Shown piece after piece: positions 1 to 12,865 of a stretch of 64,000 nucleotides of DNA (the first letter of the stretch is position 1; each line of letters opens with the position of its first letter). The position numbers and the translations under genes were made by a program. Source of the DNA: Rutidosis leptorrhynchoides. Taxonomy: Eukaryota > Streptophyta > Magnoliopsida > Asterales > Asteraceae. Where the stretch lies: the NCBI RefSeq assembly GCF_046630445.1, contig NC_092333.1:706195501-706259500 (forward strand). The letters are read 5' to 3'. A model generated the notes under the pieces. It searched no databases, was not told the origin of the DNA, and worked only from the letters and a program-made list of their open reading frames with translations.

Positions 1-529
1 TTCAGAAGAATAAGTTGCAAATTCACATATTCATGATTTTGAAGTTGCTACAGTGTTCATCAACAACATAAATTCAAAAATTTCAAATTCAACAAATGAT
101 GATTTCAGATCCAACTGAGTACTGAATCGTGATCCTTATATCTCAATGAACACTCGATGATTTTCAGATGAAGCTAACATCAACAAAATTGTAGAGAACC
201 AGATCGAGTCCGTCTTCGATCAAAAATTCGAATTGTTCTAGCCTCTGGATCATTTTGTAAATAAATCGAGAATTGTAAAAGTGAAGAGTTGTTGCAAATA
301 TCTTCGTCAAGCTCTATGCACAATCTCAGATCTCAAATCGAAGTATTGAATTCGAATTTGTGGAGTCAAACTTCAGATTAAAAAGTCAACAGAAAGTTTT
401 TGATCAAATTCGAAGTTGATATGAAAAATTCGAAGAAGATGATGTTTGTCGAGCATTATATGATGCATTTGAAACATATTTTATTAAGACTTCAAGGCTT
501 AAATCCACTAATTCATGATTTTTCATTTT
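1..529. repeat. AT-rich repeat DNA related to the interior of the foldback element at 3830-4546
   Basis: No gene is seen. About 320-400 (CAGATCTCAAATCGAAG and what follows) resembles 4336-4390 (CAGCTCTTAAATCAAAG and what follows) at roughly 75% by eye. This suggests that the stretch is the interior of a related element cut off by the window start. Confidence 0.4.
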
Positions 530-757
530 TTGCGCCGGTGGTCCCTCGATTTTAGTGAAGAAAAGAGTAAAAAGACGAATTTACCCTCACATGCAAGGCA
601 CATGGCATGACTTAACGGACTTTTTCAACAGAAAGTTGACGGAGGGACGCGGTATCTTAAAATGTGATAATGAAGGGACGCTGTGAGCCAAAAAAAAAAA
701 AAAACTTGAGGGACGCTGTTAGCTTTTTAGGGTAAAATGGAGGGACCAACAGCACAA
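530..757. mobile_element. MITE-like element with GGTCCCTC terminal inverted repeats
   Basis: The left end (530-547, TTGCGCCGGTGGTCCCTC) is an imperfect inverted copy of the right end (740-757), which reads TTGTGCTGTTGGTCCCTC on the minus strand. The element is about 230 bp and non-coding. A target duplication is not clear, so the superfamily is left open. It could also be the right end of a larger element starting before the window. Confidence 0.5.

Positions 758-1937
<1,180 letters not shown>

Positions 1938-1992
<55 letters not shown>
1938..1992. repeat. (TA)n microsatellite
   Basis: About 55 bp of TA between two element-like segments. Confidence 0.95.
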
Positions 1993-1995
<3 letters not shown>

Positions 1996-2521
1996 GCGGA
2001 GGGAGTGGGGTAGCCAAGGGAGGTTGTGCCACCCCCAACAAGATTAATCAACACAATATATATATACTTCGTATTTGTTATTCAAGCCCATAAAATTAAC
2101 AAACCTCCCTTATTCAAGCCTATAAAATTAACAAGTCTCCCTTATTCAAGCCTATAAAATTATTAATCATATACATTCTAATACATGCAATATGATTCTA
2201 TTTAATTTATTTAAATATAAAAGTTACCTTTGCCCCAGTGGATTTTTTTTTGCCCAAACTTACATATTTTGCCTCAAAAACCTTCAAGTTTACCCAAAAA
2301 TCTCCAAATTTTGTTCCAAAACCTTCAAATTTTTCCCACAAATCTTCAATTTTGCCCCAAAACCTTCATAATTTGCCTAAAAACCTCCATTTTTGGCCCC
2401 AAAATCTCCATATTTTACCCAAAAAAATTGCTGTAGTTTAAAAAAAAATTTGACCCCGGTGAAAAAAATCTTAGTTCTGCCACTGTGCGTGAGCCTCCCC
2501 CATTAAGAAATCTTGGCTTCG

Positions 2522-2524
<3 letters not shown>
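1993..2524. mobile_element. Second (TA)n-flanked element with inverted ends
   Basis: The left end reads TAGGGGCGGAGGGAGTGGGG and soon AGCCAAG. The right end on the minus strand reads TAGGGCGAAGCCAAGATTTC. The ends are similar in inverted orientation and both abut (TA)n. The interior holds a three-copy tandem repeat of about 31 bp (2080-2165, TTATTCAAGCCTATAAAATTA) and a C/A/T-rich stretch with repeated CCAAAACCTTCAAA-like units (2226-2430). No coding signal. The family is not identified. Confidence 0.45.

Positions 2525-2566
<42 letters not shown>
2525..2566. repeat. (TA)n microsatellite
   Basis: About 42 bp of TA, the third array in this cluster. Confidence 0.95.
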
Positions 2567-2568
<2 letters not shown>

Positions 2569-2838
2569 ATTTGAATGGTGTAAAGGGGCCTCATATTGGG
2601 AAGGAACTCAGATGTTAATCGTTTAGCTCGTGATCACATATGCAATAAATGTATCGTGACACGTTTTTCATAAAATAGTACAGAGTATGAAGTAAATATT
2701 GATAAGAGCATCTATGACAGCCACATAACTATATTTGTTTTTTGAATATTATTTCTACTAAAAAAAGCTAGAAAAGAGTTAGCAAATACAAAAATCAATT
2801 ACTTCGCATAAAGGAATCATCACAATATACCTTAGTGG

Positions 2839-3342
2839 CACTACAACAAATTTGTCATTTCATCACACGTATTTTTACAAGCTTTTTTAAAAGTGTGAAC
2901 TTTTTATTAAGTTCTACACATTTATAAATATGTGTAATTGTATTACATTTATAAGCGTGAAATATCCTCATAGTTTCACACATAAAATTATAAGAAAAAA
3001 AGCTCACGGTTATTGGTGTGTACAATCATAAATATAATCACACTTAAGAGTTTTAAGTAAAATTTGGCACAATAGATTTGTTCATGCCTCCTCTTGTGTG
3101 AAAAAATGAGATGTAACAAATTTACTTACCCATTTAAATGTGATTAATTTTGCTTTGTTACACACTCATAAGTGTGAACATTTTTTTTAACAATTTTGTG
3201 TGTGAAACTATGATTATATTCAACACTTATACATATAACAAATTTACATACATTTATAAGTGTGACGAATATAATAAAAAGTTCATGCTTTTAGAAAAGC
3301 GTGTAAAAATATGTGTGATCAATTGATTAATTTGTTGTAGTG
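2839..3342. mobile_element. Non-autonomous CACTA (EnSpm-type) element
   Basis: It starts CACTACAACAAATTTGTCAT and ends with the inverted equivalent (ATTTGTTGTAGTG). The match continues inward over about 60 bp (ATTTTTACA-GCTTTT-AAAAG-GTGAAC on the left, its complement on the right). It is flanked on both sides by TGG (2836-2838 and 3343-3345), the 3-bp duplication typical of CACTA elements. At 504 bp with no ORF it needs a transposase in trans. Confidence 0.88.
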
Positions 3343-3439
3343 TGGTTCGGGGTTTGAGTTCCTTGCAAAATGGTACTTATTATATTATAATGTAGTTTCT
3401 ACACTCAAATTCATGGGCTAATTTATTAAAAGAAATTTT

Positions 3440-4600
3440 AAATTTTTGTGGATCAAGCAAGTTCCGAGAGAAATTAACATTTTTGTGTGGAGGTTGGCGT
3501 TGGATGGACTTTCAACTCTCCTTAATTTGTCACGTTGAGGATTGAAAATTGATTCGATTAGCTGTGTTTCGTGTAGTCAACGAATCGAATCTATCCACCA
3601 TGTCATGTTCGATTGTCTGGTGCCTTCCGATTTATGGAAGAAGGTGAGGATATGGATTAATATGTCATTGACAAGGTTTTCTGAATGGACAGGTGCAGCT
3701 GAAGATACAAAGTCCATATTGTTCGTTATTATCGCCTCCACAGTTTGGCATATTTGGAGATTCATGAATAGTACGCTCTTTCATCAGCGTTCGATGAAGC
3801 GATGCATTTTGTTTGAGACTATATTTTTAAGGGTTAAGGCTACTCAAGGGTCATATATTTTTTTTTTGTCCCGATGTAGGCCATATACTCAAAAAAATAC
3901 TAATGTAGGTCACATACTTTCAAAAAGTGTATCGATGTAAACAAAATGTAACCTGTTACCGGCTAAACAGGTCACCTTTTGTTTACATCGATACAATTTT
4001 TGAAAGTATGTGACCTACATTAGTATTTTTTTGGGTATATAGCTTACATTGGAACAAAAAAAATAGAGTATACTTTTTTCAAGCTCAATTTACAAAATCG
4101 ATCAAGGATGATTCTCTTAACAGATTGACTTCAGATTAGTGAATCATAACATCAAACGAAGTTTCACACATCATTAGAACTGAAAATTAACAACAAATTC
4201 ATAGAGTTTGATCTCGAGTTATCCTTCACCGAAAACTGTCTTCGATTTTAGCATCGGGTCAATCTGAGAGGTTATAGCGAAATGTAAAAATACAGATGTG
4301 ATCGAAATCTCTTCGTGAAACTATCTGTAAATTTACAGCTCTTAAATCAAAGAAATGAATCCGAATATCGAAGTCAAAGTTTCAGAAAAAAAAAGTCAAA
4401 CAAACAACTTTATTTATCAGTTCAACAAGTTAAGTTGGTTTACATTAACACATTTTTTTTAAGTTTATGGCCTATATTAGTATTTTTTTGGGTATACGGC
4501 ATACATTGGAAAAAAAAGTATATAACCCTTGAGCAGCCTTAACCCTATTTTTAATTGGTATAGAAGTAGATGCAATAAGATTTTAAATTGGGACGATTGA
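3440..4600 (+). pseudogene. LINE ORF2 C-terminal fragment (zf-RVT type), split by a foldback element
   Basis: The translation from 3440 gives the reverse-transcriptase zinc-binding pattern of plant LINEs: FLWIKQVPREINIFVWRLAL, then an in-frame TGA (3536-3538), then C-x2-C, H and C spacing (CVSC, HHVMFDC) and a W-rich tail. The frame is interrupted by the foldback element at 3830-4546. Beyond the insertion the tail resumes with NWYRSRCNKILNWDD and a stop, as is usual for the end of such proteins. The upstream RT and endonuclease are absent. It is a dead 5'-truncated copy. Confidence 0.75.
3830..4546. mobile_element. Foldback element with long inverted repeats and an internal palindrome
   Basis: The ends are AGGGTTAAGG and CCTTAACCCT. 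Homology continues inward for about 70 bp. A second large inverted repeat (about 3893-4040) folds around a centre near 3965. The flanks carry a 7-bp direct repeat ATTTTTA (3823-3829 and 4547-4553), a likely target duplication. Non-coding. It sits inside the LINE fragment and is therefore younger. A Mutator-like origin is possible but not shown. Confidence 0.75.
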
Positions 4601-6278
4601 CTGTATTAAACGGTTGTAAGATGGTTCGCAGTCTATTCTAGTTCTTTGCTAGAATAGATTGTTTTTTAAATTAATATATTTTGGCCGTTAAATTAATAAA
4701 AATAAAAATTTTGTATTTTGTATTGAAAATATTTTTAAATTTGAAAACGTGTAACCATTACCTTGGTTATTGTTAGCATTAAATATTAAGATTTAAGTGG
4801 ATTACAATGGATTCAGACTCAACGATGAAAATCAAGGCTAATTTATTGCGTAATAGTTAAGTGCCTAGCAGCCTAGCCGCCCATGTTTTTGTTTAGGAGT
4901 CATAAAAACACACATACAGTATCAAGTTTGCCTTCGAGGATATTAATGATGTGCCTAACACAAGGTTGTAATTAATCTAGTCGATCACTGGAATAATGTA
5001 GAGTGTACACTCAATAATATCGACATCTAATTCTAATTGTCGTGTTACTGGATTTTTTTTCAATGATTAACCTTTTACTAAGTGAGATAGTCCATGTATG
5101 ATTATATATTTATTATTGTTTTTTTTTTCTTTTTTCTTTTTTAAAAAAAAAAGAAAAAAATAAATCAAATTTATGATTGTTTGAAAAATGAATAGGTGGA
5201 TCAAATCTATGTATACATTTTAGCTTGTCTTATTAGAAATAGGTCCAAAAATATAGATCGAGATTCTCTGGAATGATCTCATATTATTTGTATGTAAGTG
5301 GTAAATTAAATAATAAATGAAATAAAATTATATTACTAGTCCGTACAATTTCTTCTCATAAAAATAATTAGTGAACTTATTAAATAATAAAATTACTTGA
5401 AATTATCAAAAATATATAAGGTGGATCAAAGTTTTGTCAGATTAAAAAGTTTATTATGGGTCAAGTTTATACTTTGATGTAAAAAGAAGGGAAGGTCTAA
5501 TCTGCAATTTTACTAAAGTGTTTGACAGATTTTATTCTGATGTTTAACTAATAATGAAATGACGGTGGATGAAATTACGGTTTGTAGCTAGATGAAATTC
5601 GACGATGGATGAATTGAAAGATGGAACTCTAGAAGATCTATCGGTTAAAAAAGGAATCATGGTTATTTTTGCCATCCAACAATTCTTGCACATTGCTGGA
5701 GATCTATCGGTTAAAAAGATTTTTAAAAATACAACTCTAGAAGATATGAATAGAGTTATTTACCGAGTCCCAAATCCTAATTCTTGCACATTGCACACGA
5801 CACATCTATTACATTAATACCATATTTATTTGGAGAATGCTAATAATATTCATTACTATGATTAAGCTTGTCATATTTATGTTAATTCTTAATTTATAAC
5901 TTCCTTTTACCATAAATAAACACTCTTATCAAATTCAAATACTCTCTCGTCCTTAAAAAAAACAGTTCAATTTAACTTTTTGTTAGATTTAAGATATTTT
6001 GATGGATTGTCTAATCAGCTCATCATTTAATGTTGTTATAAATAAATAAAAAGTAAACTAATAATTTTATTGGTATATTAAATGTTAAGTTTCTAATAAT
6101 AAAAAAAAAAAAAAAAAACATACCAAAATTCTATAACTGATTCTTTAAATGGTACATAGATGGTGAAAAGATTAAAGAGGTTACAAGTTTTCTATATTTT
6201 ATTACATGTGTCTAATACTTATTTAATTTGTTTTTATTAATTGTAATTGTTATTAGTAATTAGTATTAAGTGAAATTA
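4601..6278. other. AT-rich spacer; weak short ORF with an internal repeat
   Basis: No gene is recognised. At 5605-5817 a 70-codon plus-strand frame contains two diverged copies of a unit (GATCTATCGGTTAAAAA ... AATTCTTGCACATTGC). This is probably a chance frame over a tandem duplication. At 5117-5159 a T/C-rich run faces its A/G-rich complement and could form a hairpin. Confidence 0.4.
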
Positions 6279-6822
6279 TCTATATATCTAATAGACAAAA
6301 CCCTGTAGCATTATTCATCAATAGTAATCAGAGGTATTTTCATCATTTCATTTTTTTTGTGTCTCCAATAGACAAAACTCTGTAGCATTATTCATCAATA
6401 GTAATCAGAGGTATTTTCATCATTTCATTTTTTTTGTGTCTCCAACGATAAAAGAAGTAACTCTCATAAAAGAACCAACCATTCAATGTTACCAAAAGAT
6501 GTCGAAAAAAATTATATTTTACCAAAAAAATTAACTAACCTTTTTTTTTTCCTTTTCTTCCTCAACGATAAAGAAGGCAACTTTCATAAAAGGAACAACC
6601 CTTCAATGCTACCAAAAGATGTCGAAAAACATTCTTTTTTACAAAATAGATCAACTAACTTTAAAAAAAAAAACACCGCTAAAAGAAGCAACTTTCACAA
6701 AAGGAACAACCCTTCAATGTTAGATGTCGGAAAAAATTCTTTTCTACAAAACAGATCAAGACTTTTTTTTAACATGCATTTAAAACGTAGCCCCCGACGC
6801 GAACCGAGGGCTCCACAACTAG
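6279..6822 (+). mobile_element. Small non-autonomous Helitron with internal tandem repeats
   Basis: The proposed 5' end is TCTATATATCTAATAGAC after an A. The 3' end has a hairpin AGCCCCCG...CGAGGGCT (6789-6812), a six-base spacer, and CTAG (6819-6822) followed by T. That gives insertion between A and T, as in Helitrons. Inside are two near-identical copies of about 77 bp (6291-6367 and 6368-6445), then three or four copies of a unit of about 90 bp with CCTTCAATG and GATGTCGAAAAA. No Rep/helicase is encoded. The 5' end is less certain than the 3' end. Confidence 0.6.
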
Positions 6823-7001
6823 TTAAGACTATTCGTCAAACTACCCAAATGTATTCTTTTGATCTTTTTTATTCTTTCTTTTAAGAATAAGTCAAAATAA
6901 AGATAACATTTATTGACCCATGAATTTAATCTTTTAATTATGTATATTATACTATATAGATAAACAGATATTTCATAGCTGAATATGTTTTTATTTTCAT
7001 T

Positions 7002-7443
7002 AAGGGTTAAAGTTAAAAATAGGCTACAAACTTACACAAATGTGCCGATGTCGCCCACAAACCCATTTCCGTCCTACTGTCGCCTACAAACTTATAAAAA
7101 TGTGCTGATGTCGCCCACAATATTTTTTTACCTGTAACTAAAACAATTCATGACGTGGCTTCTAGGTAGTCTTGACACGTCGATGATACATCGGAACAGA
7201 AACTGAAAGTATATGGACGACATCGGAACACAACTGAAAGTATATGGGCGACATCGGGACATATAAAATGAAAAAAAATAAGTTAAATAATTAAGTTTAC
7301 CGGTTCAGCAGGTAACCCGTAACAAAATGTTAACATTGGTACATTTTTTATAAGTTTGTAGGCGACAGTAGAACGAAAATGGGTTTGTGGACGACATCGG
7401 TACATTTGTGTAAGTTTGTAGTCTATTTTTGGCTTTAACCCTT
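7002..7443. mobile_element. Foldback/MITE element with terminal inverted repeats of about 110 bp
   Basis: The left end AAGGGTTAAAGTTAAAAATA and the right end on the minus strand AAGGGTTAAAGCCAAAAATA match. The match runs on through ACAAACTTACACAAATGT, GATGTCG-CCACAAACCCAT and GTCGCCTACAAACTTATAAAAA. The centre holds shorter inverted copies of ATGGGCGACATCGG. Non-coding. The start resembles that of the element at 3830 (AGGGTTAA), so they may be distant relatives. Confidence 0.75.
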
Positions 7444-7479
7444 CCACTAAATAACCTTTATAGTTAGAGCATGATTAAT

Positions 7480-7770
<291 letters not shown>

Positions 7771-8740
7771 ATGATTATAATATATTATATTATATTATTA
7801 ATCATCAAAATAATCATAATTATAAATTATAATCATATAAATAATCATAATCTTAATTATCAATCATATTAATAAAAACTAATATGTAATCAAAATAATA
7901 TATAATAATAATAATTTATTGGAAAAATAATAACAATAATAATTATTGATTAAAATCCAAATAATAATCATAATCATAATTATTAATTAATATAATACAA
8001 TATAAATTTTTTAGGACTCAATATATATAATAATAATCATAATTCTTAATTATTAATCACATAAATTATAACTAAAATGTAATAAAAATAAAATATAATA
8101 ACAATAACAATAATAATAATAATTTATTAGAAAAATAAAAAAATAATAATAATTAATTATAACCGAAATAATAATTATTAATCATTATAATACAATATAA
8201 CATTTTTAGGACTACATTCATGAATCGTAATAATAATCATAAGTATAACAATAGTAATTATTAATTATGATCGTAATAATAATCAGAATTATTAATCATT
8301 ATAATACAATATAACATTTTTAGAAAATTCCACTAACTTAATTGCTCCTTCCGTCCCATTATAAGTGTTCATTTACTTTTTGCACACAGTTTTAGAAAAT
8401 TTCACTAACTTCATTCTTCACCAATCAGAAATCTTCTCTCTCCAGAATAATCTCTTCTCATTGGTTGAAAGTACAATATGGACATTTGTAATGGGACATC
8501 CCAAAATGGAAATGTGGACACTTGTGGTGGGAAAGAGGGAGTATTAATCATATAAATTATAGCTAATGTAATAAAAATAAAATATAATAATAATAAAAAA
8601 TTATCATTATTAGATATAATCGTAATAATAATCATAATTATTATGACTATGATAATAATAATAATCGTAATTATAATTACCAATCATTATAATACAATAT
8701 AACATTTTTAGGATTCGATATATATAATAAGGACTCAATA
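7771..8740. repeat. Degenerate ATA/AAT-rich repeats, interrupted by a MITE
   Basis: Imperfect copies of a unit containing ATTATAATACAATATAACAT and TTTTTAGGACT recur near 7990, 8190, 8300 and 8690 within runs of AATAATAATCATAATTATT. No coding meaning. The repeats are interrupted at 8345-8541 by a Stowaway-like element. Confidence 0.7.
8345..8541. mobile_element. Stowaway-like MITE (Tc1/mariner type)
   Basis: The left end CTCCTTCCGTCCCATTATAA and the right end on the minus strand CTCCCTCTTTCCCACCACAA match the CTCCCTCCGTCCCA consensus of plant Stowaway elements. AAGTGTTC/AAGTGTCC follow in the two arms. TA follows the right end. The left duplicate is altered (TG). 197 bp, non-coding. Confidence 0.8.
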
Positions 8741-9009
8741 TATATAATAATATTGGGAGATTTTTATTTTATTTATCTAACCCTATTTAATGCATCATAT
8801 ACTTAATATAACACTTTTATGTATATATTATTTTATTATATTTATTTAACCCTATTTAATACAAATACTATTTAATACATCATACTTAATTTTATCATCT
8901 AATATATTTTCACTAGTATCATAATGGGTGGGTGATGTGGTTAACTTTTTTTTATCATAATACCCCATAATAAATAACATGGGTATATAATCATATTTAT
9001 GAAACTTGA

Positions 9010-9400
9010 ACTCATTCTATATAAAGAATAACAGCCCAACATGGGCTTGTCGTTTTGTTTGCATCATCAGCATAAAACACACCTAAATTGATGTCGTATT
9101 CTACTGTTGCTTGAAGCTTTAGGGTAAAAAGTTAGTGGGCCACGTAATCTACTCTTCTGGATTAATCTACCATCTCCGATCTTTTTTATTCCTCCGTAAT
9201 ATCTTTCCCTCACTCTCCTTCGCCGGCTCCCTCCTCCACAGAATTTAGGGTTTGAGGGTTTGCTTCCAAACCCTTATCTACCATCTTTTCCAATTGATTC
9301 AAGAGGGACTAGACGATTGGGGTTTCAAGCTGCCTTCAGAACCCTAACGACCATATTACAAAATAACGATAATCAACGGTTGTAACACTTACTCTACAGG
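9010..9400 (+). promoter_or_regulatory. Housekeeping-type promoter and leader without a recognised coding gene
   Basis: A TATA-like TCTATATAAAG (about 9017-9027) is followed by CCCAACATGGGCTTG and, further on, GTGGGCCACG. These resemble the TGGGCY 'site II' motifs of plant housekeeping promoters. Then come CT-rich leader-like DNA, TAGGGTTTGAGGGTTTG and AACCCTAAC (telo-box-like), and ACAG|GTAACTT (about 9397-9405), which could be a splice donor. No convincing ORF follows. It may be a non-coding transcript, a truncated gene, or a fragment caught by a Helitron. Confidence 0.4.
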
Positions 9401-11475
9401 TAACTTGATTCTTCTCGAGATTAACAAGTTATTTTTAATCTTTTTGTTTATTAATTTTCAGTGCTAATAAGTTGAATATGAAAATTTTAGGGCAAACTAA
9501 CTTTGTTAATAAATTGAGATTGCATTCCTGTTTAAGTGCAATTAACTGTTGTTTGAACGGATTTTTATCCGAATTTGAATTAAAAGTTGTTTATTGTTTT
9601 TTTTTATGATTTGAAATGAGAATTTTGTATCGATTGATTTATGTTTATATCATACTAATTAAAATTTATTTAAACCGGATCAACATTGATGTTTATATTC
9701 CATGTTGTATTTATGCTCTCTTATACACAATTTGACCTGAATTTAGTTTAATTAGGTTGATTTATAATGTAGCTTGAATTGGTGATTATAAAAAGGGTTG
9801 TGCTCGATTTCAATTGGACTATTTATTTGGAATTATAAGTTGGAAGTACATGTGATTTGAAAGTTGTAATTGGAGATTCGATAGTTCTTAAAGAGGTACT
9901 TCGAGGATCTTATTGTTCATTGTAACTATTAGTTTCATAACCACTCCGTTTGAAGAACCACAACTGAATTAATGTTATCAAACGTATGTGTTACGTCTTA
10001 GTCAACTCTCCTTGGCTATGATATATTGGTTGATTATATTTTTAGTAGATACCAAATTGTTCTCTTCTATATGTGCTTCGTTGTAACAGCATATTGTTTT
10101 GGATGAATGTGATAGGTACCGGCAGCAAACACAACTCATCATTGCTGACTTTCGTTCGACTAGTGATAAACGCTCTTTACAGTTGCCATTTCGTTTTTTA
10201 ATCCATCGAAAATTATAACTACTAATATTAGATTCTGCTTAATATCATCTATTAATTGACTTGATTTTTTTTTCAGGTGATATATCTGGCATTTTGAGAA
10301 TGTTTGTATGTTTAGTCTTTAGGGATGGGCAACCACTCTAAAGGGTTTGGTTGTTGTCTATGGACATGGTAGTCGCTCTTTAGTAATTGATTGATACATA
10401 TAAAATATATGCATTGCTAAGGCAAGCGTTGCTCTTAAATGAGTTTGCGTTTGTATAACCAACTTTGTTTGATGATGTTTATTAGGCTTTGTATAGAAAA
10501 TACTCGCAAATCAATCCAGACCTTAGTGTTTAGCAGTCACGGCATGTTTAGTACTCAATAAAGATTTTAAGGCCCCTGAACTAATGCACATATCATATCT
10601 GATCTGTCTATGAATTTATATTATTCATATTGGCCCTTTAGTCTTGCCTAAGAAGATCTGACTTAACATAGTAGATTTTCCAATAATTATTTTGCCTATC
10701 TAGATTATCTATGTGATCGAACCTGTTTGATAGACTTTAAAGGATCTGTTACACTATTTGATGGATTTTTTTAGATGGTTTTCATAAATGTAATGATTGA
10801 TGTTGTGTATCAGTTTGAGTGTGTGACTCTTTATTCTGTTCCATTCCATTTAACATAGTGAATTTAATAATACAAAGTCTGATGAACAGAACCTTTAAAA
10901 CAGGTTTCTAAACATTCATGCACAAAAGGCAGGAGAAGATGAAACCCACAGGAGTTCAAACGCGCCCTCTTCTTAATTAAAGGTAAACAAATGCAAGATA
11001 TTTTTGGACATTGAGTTGTTAAAACTTTCAAACAAAATTGGTAAGAGTAATTTAGGCATTTTAATCATTTTACGGCTGCATATTTATAAAGCTTTTCACC
11101 TTTCTGTCTCGATGGTTCTCCTCCCATTTTCCCTCCACGCGCGATCGCTGTACATGAGCTGTTGTACGTCGGAAGGTATAAACCCTAGCTATCTAATTCG
11201 TATGTGCTTTCATTATTATTGTTGTAAAATACTATACTTGATTTTGTTGTGTCGCAGCATGCGATTTGAAGAAACTGCACCTAACACCGACCTCACAGTT
11301 TTAAAACGAAGAAGCAAGCAGGCCTATGACGACGCACATTTAGTATATGTTTTAGTTATGTTTACTAAGAGTTTTATATTGTATATCTAAGAACATTTAG
11401 AGCTGTATTAAAACTTAACGAATACAGACTACCGCCTAAAAGCGCAGCAACGCGCGCCCCTGGACCTACTTCTAG
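9401..11475 (+). other. Intron/exon-like DNA of unknown function ending in a Helitron-like 3' terminus
   Basis: T-rich, intron-like sequence with a possible acceptor TTTTTTTTTCAG|GTGATA at about 10277. A second TATA-like CATATTTATAAAGC lies near 11080, followed by a short frame (ATG at 11111) with a donor-like GAAG|GTATAAACC (about 11176) and an acceptor-like TGTCGCAG (about 11258). The peptide is not recognised. The stretch ends with a GC-rich stem-loop (11441-11456, GCGCAGCAACGCGCGC), 15-16 bases and CTAG (11472-11475) before T, the layout of a Helitron 3' end. A Helitron carrying gene fragments would explain the mixture. Its 5' end was not found. Confidence 0.35.
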
Positions 11476-11602
11476 TTATATATAACCATCAGAGTTATGG
11501 CTAATATTGTCCTATTTACAATCAACACTGAACGGTTAATTTCACAATTAACACCATATCTAAAATCAATATCACATTAAGTTGTGTTTGTTGAACATAA
11601 TA

Positions 11603-11837
11603 CTCCCTCGCAAAAAATGTCTCACAATAAAAATGTTAAAATGTCTACTTTGTTGTTCATTTAATTTATTACTCGAATTAATTAGTTTTCTTAACAAAAT
11701 AAGTGAAAAAATAAATTGTATGTTAATATTTTGATGACTTTCATATATAAAAATGGTGGAATTGGAGTTTCAGTAATTTTTTGTACTATTTTGATTATAA
11801 ATAATAATGTAGACTCTTTTTATGAAACATAGGGAAT
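11603..11837. mobile_element. Possible degenerate Stowaway-like MITE
   Basis: CTCCCTCGCAAAAAATGTCTC at the left and ATTCCCTATGTTTCATAAAA (minus strand) at the right are weakly similar inverted ends. The body is AT-rich. Assignment is tentative. Confidence 0.4.
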
Positions 11838-11956
11838 AATAAATTCAAAACCTGATGTAAGACCCTAATATTTATGGTACATAGAGTTTAAATGATGTAC
11901 GTATAGTGGGTGAAGCGTAGTATAAATTTAAAAGCTGACAGACTGTTTTGAGCCTC

Positions 11957-11994
11957 GTGCGCGCCACGCAGGATGGAGGGTGCGCGCCGCGCAT
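11957..11994. repeat. GC-rich palindrome pair in the A LTR
   Basis: GTGCGCGCCACGCA (11957-11970) and GTGCGCGCCGCGCAT (11980-11994) approximate the palindrome GTGCGCGCCGCGCAC, nine bases apart. Matching pairs occur at 42012-42050, 45796-45833 and 48028-48064, so each LTR has one pair near each end. Confidence 0.85.
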
Positions 11995-12865
11995 ACTGCC
12001 TCGCGACAGTTTCCTGCTTTTTCTGATTTAAGTTAAATGAGGGGCTTTTTGGTCATTTCAATTGGGGATGGATCTAAAGCCATATCAGCTGATTTGGATC
12101 CAACTTTGGATCATTTTCATATCCACAAACACTCTCATCTATCTTAGAGAGAGAGAGAGATTTCTAGAGAGAGATTTAGGGTTTTGGAGAAGAAGAAGCT
12201 TGAATCAATTAAAAGCTCAAGTGTTAAAGTTGTTCACCTCATTCCTAGCTATGTTTTGGTTGTTGTGATAAGTTCTAACTCCGAATTTCAATGTTTGATT
12301 TGATATTCAAAGTTAGGGTTTGAACTTGAACTGTAGAGAAACCCATTTAAGCTCTTGAAGTGAGTCCATTGATGCTTGTAATCAGGTTTATTGTTGTTGT
12401 TGGAGGGGTTTTGGGTTGGTTGCTGACTTAGCCATGATTAGGGCTTTAATTTGGGTGTAATCACTATGATTAGTGATTTTGTTGTTGAAAGAACCCAAAG
12501 GGATGTTATTGGAAGCTTGATTATGAATTGAGTCAAAATTAGGGTTTAGATGTCATCTTTGGCAAGATAGTTGTTTAACACTTATGATTGGGTTTGATTG
12601 GCGTTATTAGAATCATTATCACTCTCGTTAGTGATTATTGGTGAGTTTGGACTTTGGTTGGGCTTGGAAGTACTTTTGGGTCAAGATTTGCACTAGGTGT
12701 CAATATGGGTTGGTTCGTAATCCACCCTAATTGTGATGTTCGTTATTATGATAATGGAATAGGTACGTTTCATTGGCGGAGCAACGGATTTGGCTTTCTT
12801 TCATCGAGATTTCAAGGTGAGTGGAATAATTATACATGTATGTATATAATTTATTTGCTTGTGCG

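Noticed and set aside
10278..10380. Tiny ORF starting MGNHSKGF after the putative intron
   Set aside because: Fifteen codons only, not recognised, no independent support.
10430..10590. C/D-box snoRNA (TGATGATG ... CTGA)
   Set aside because: No terminal stem, and the boxes are too far apart and not supported by C'/D' motifs.
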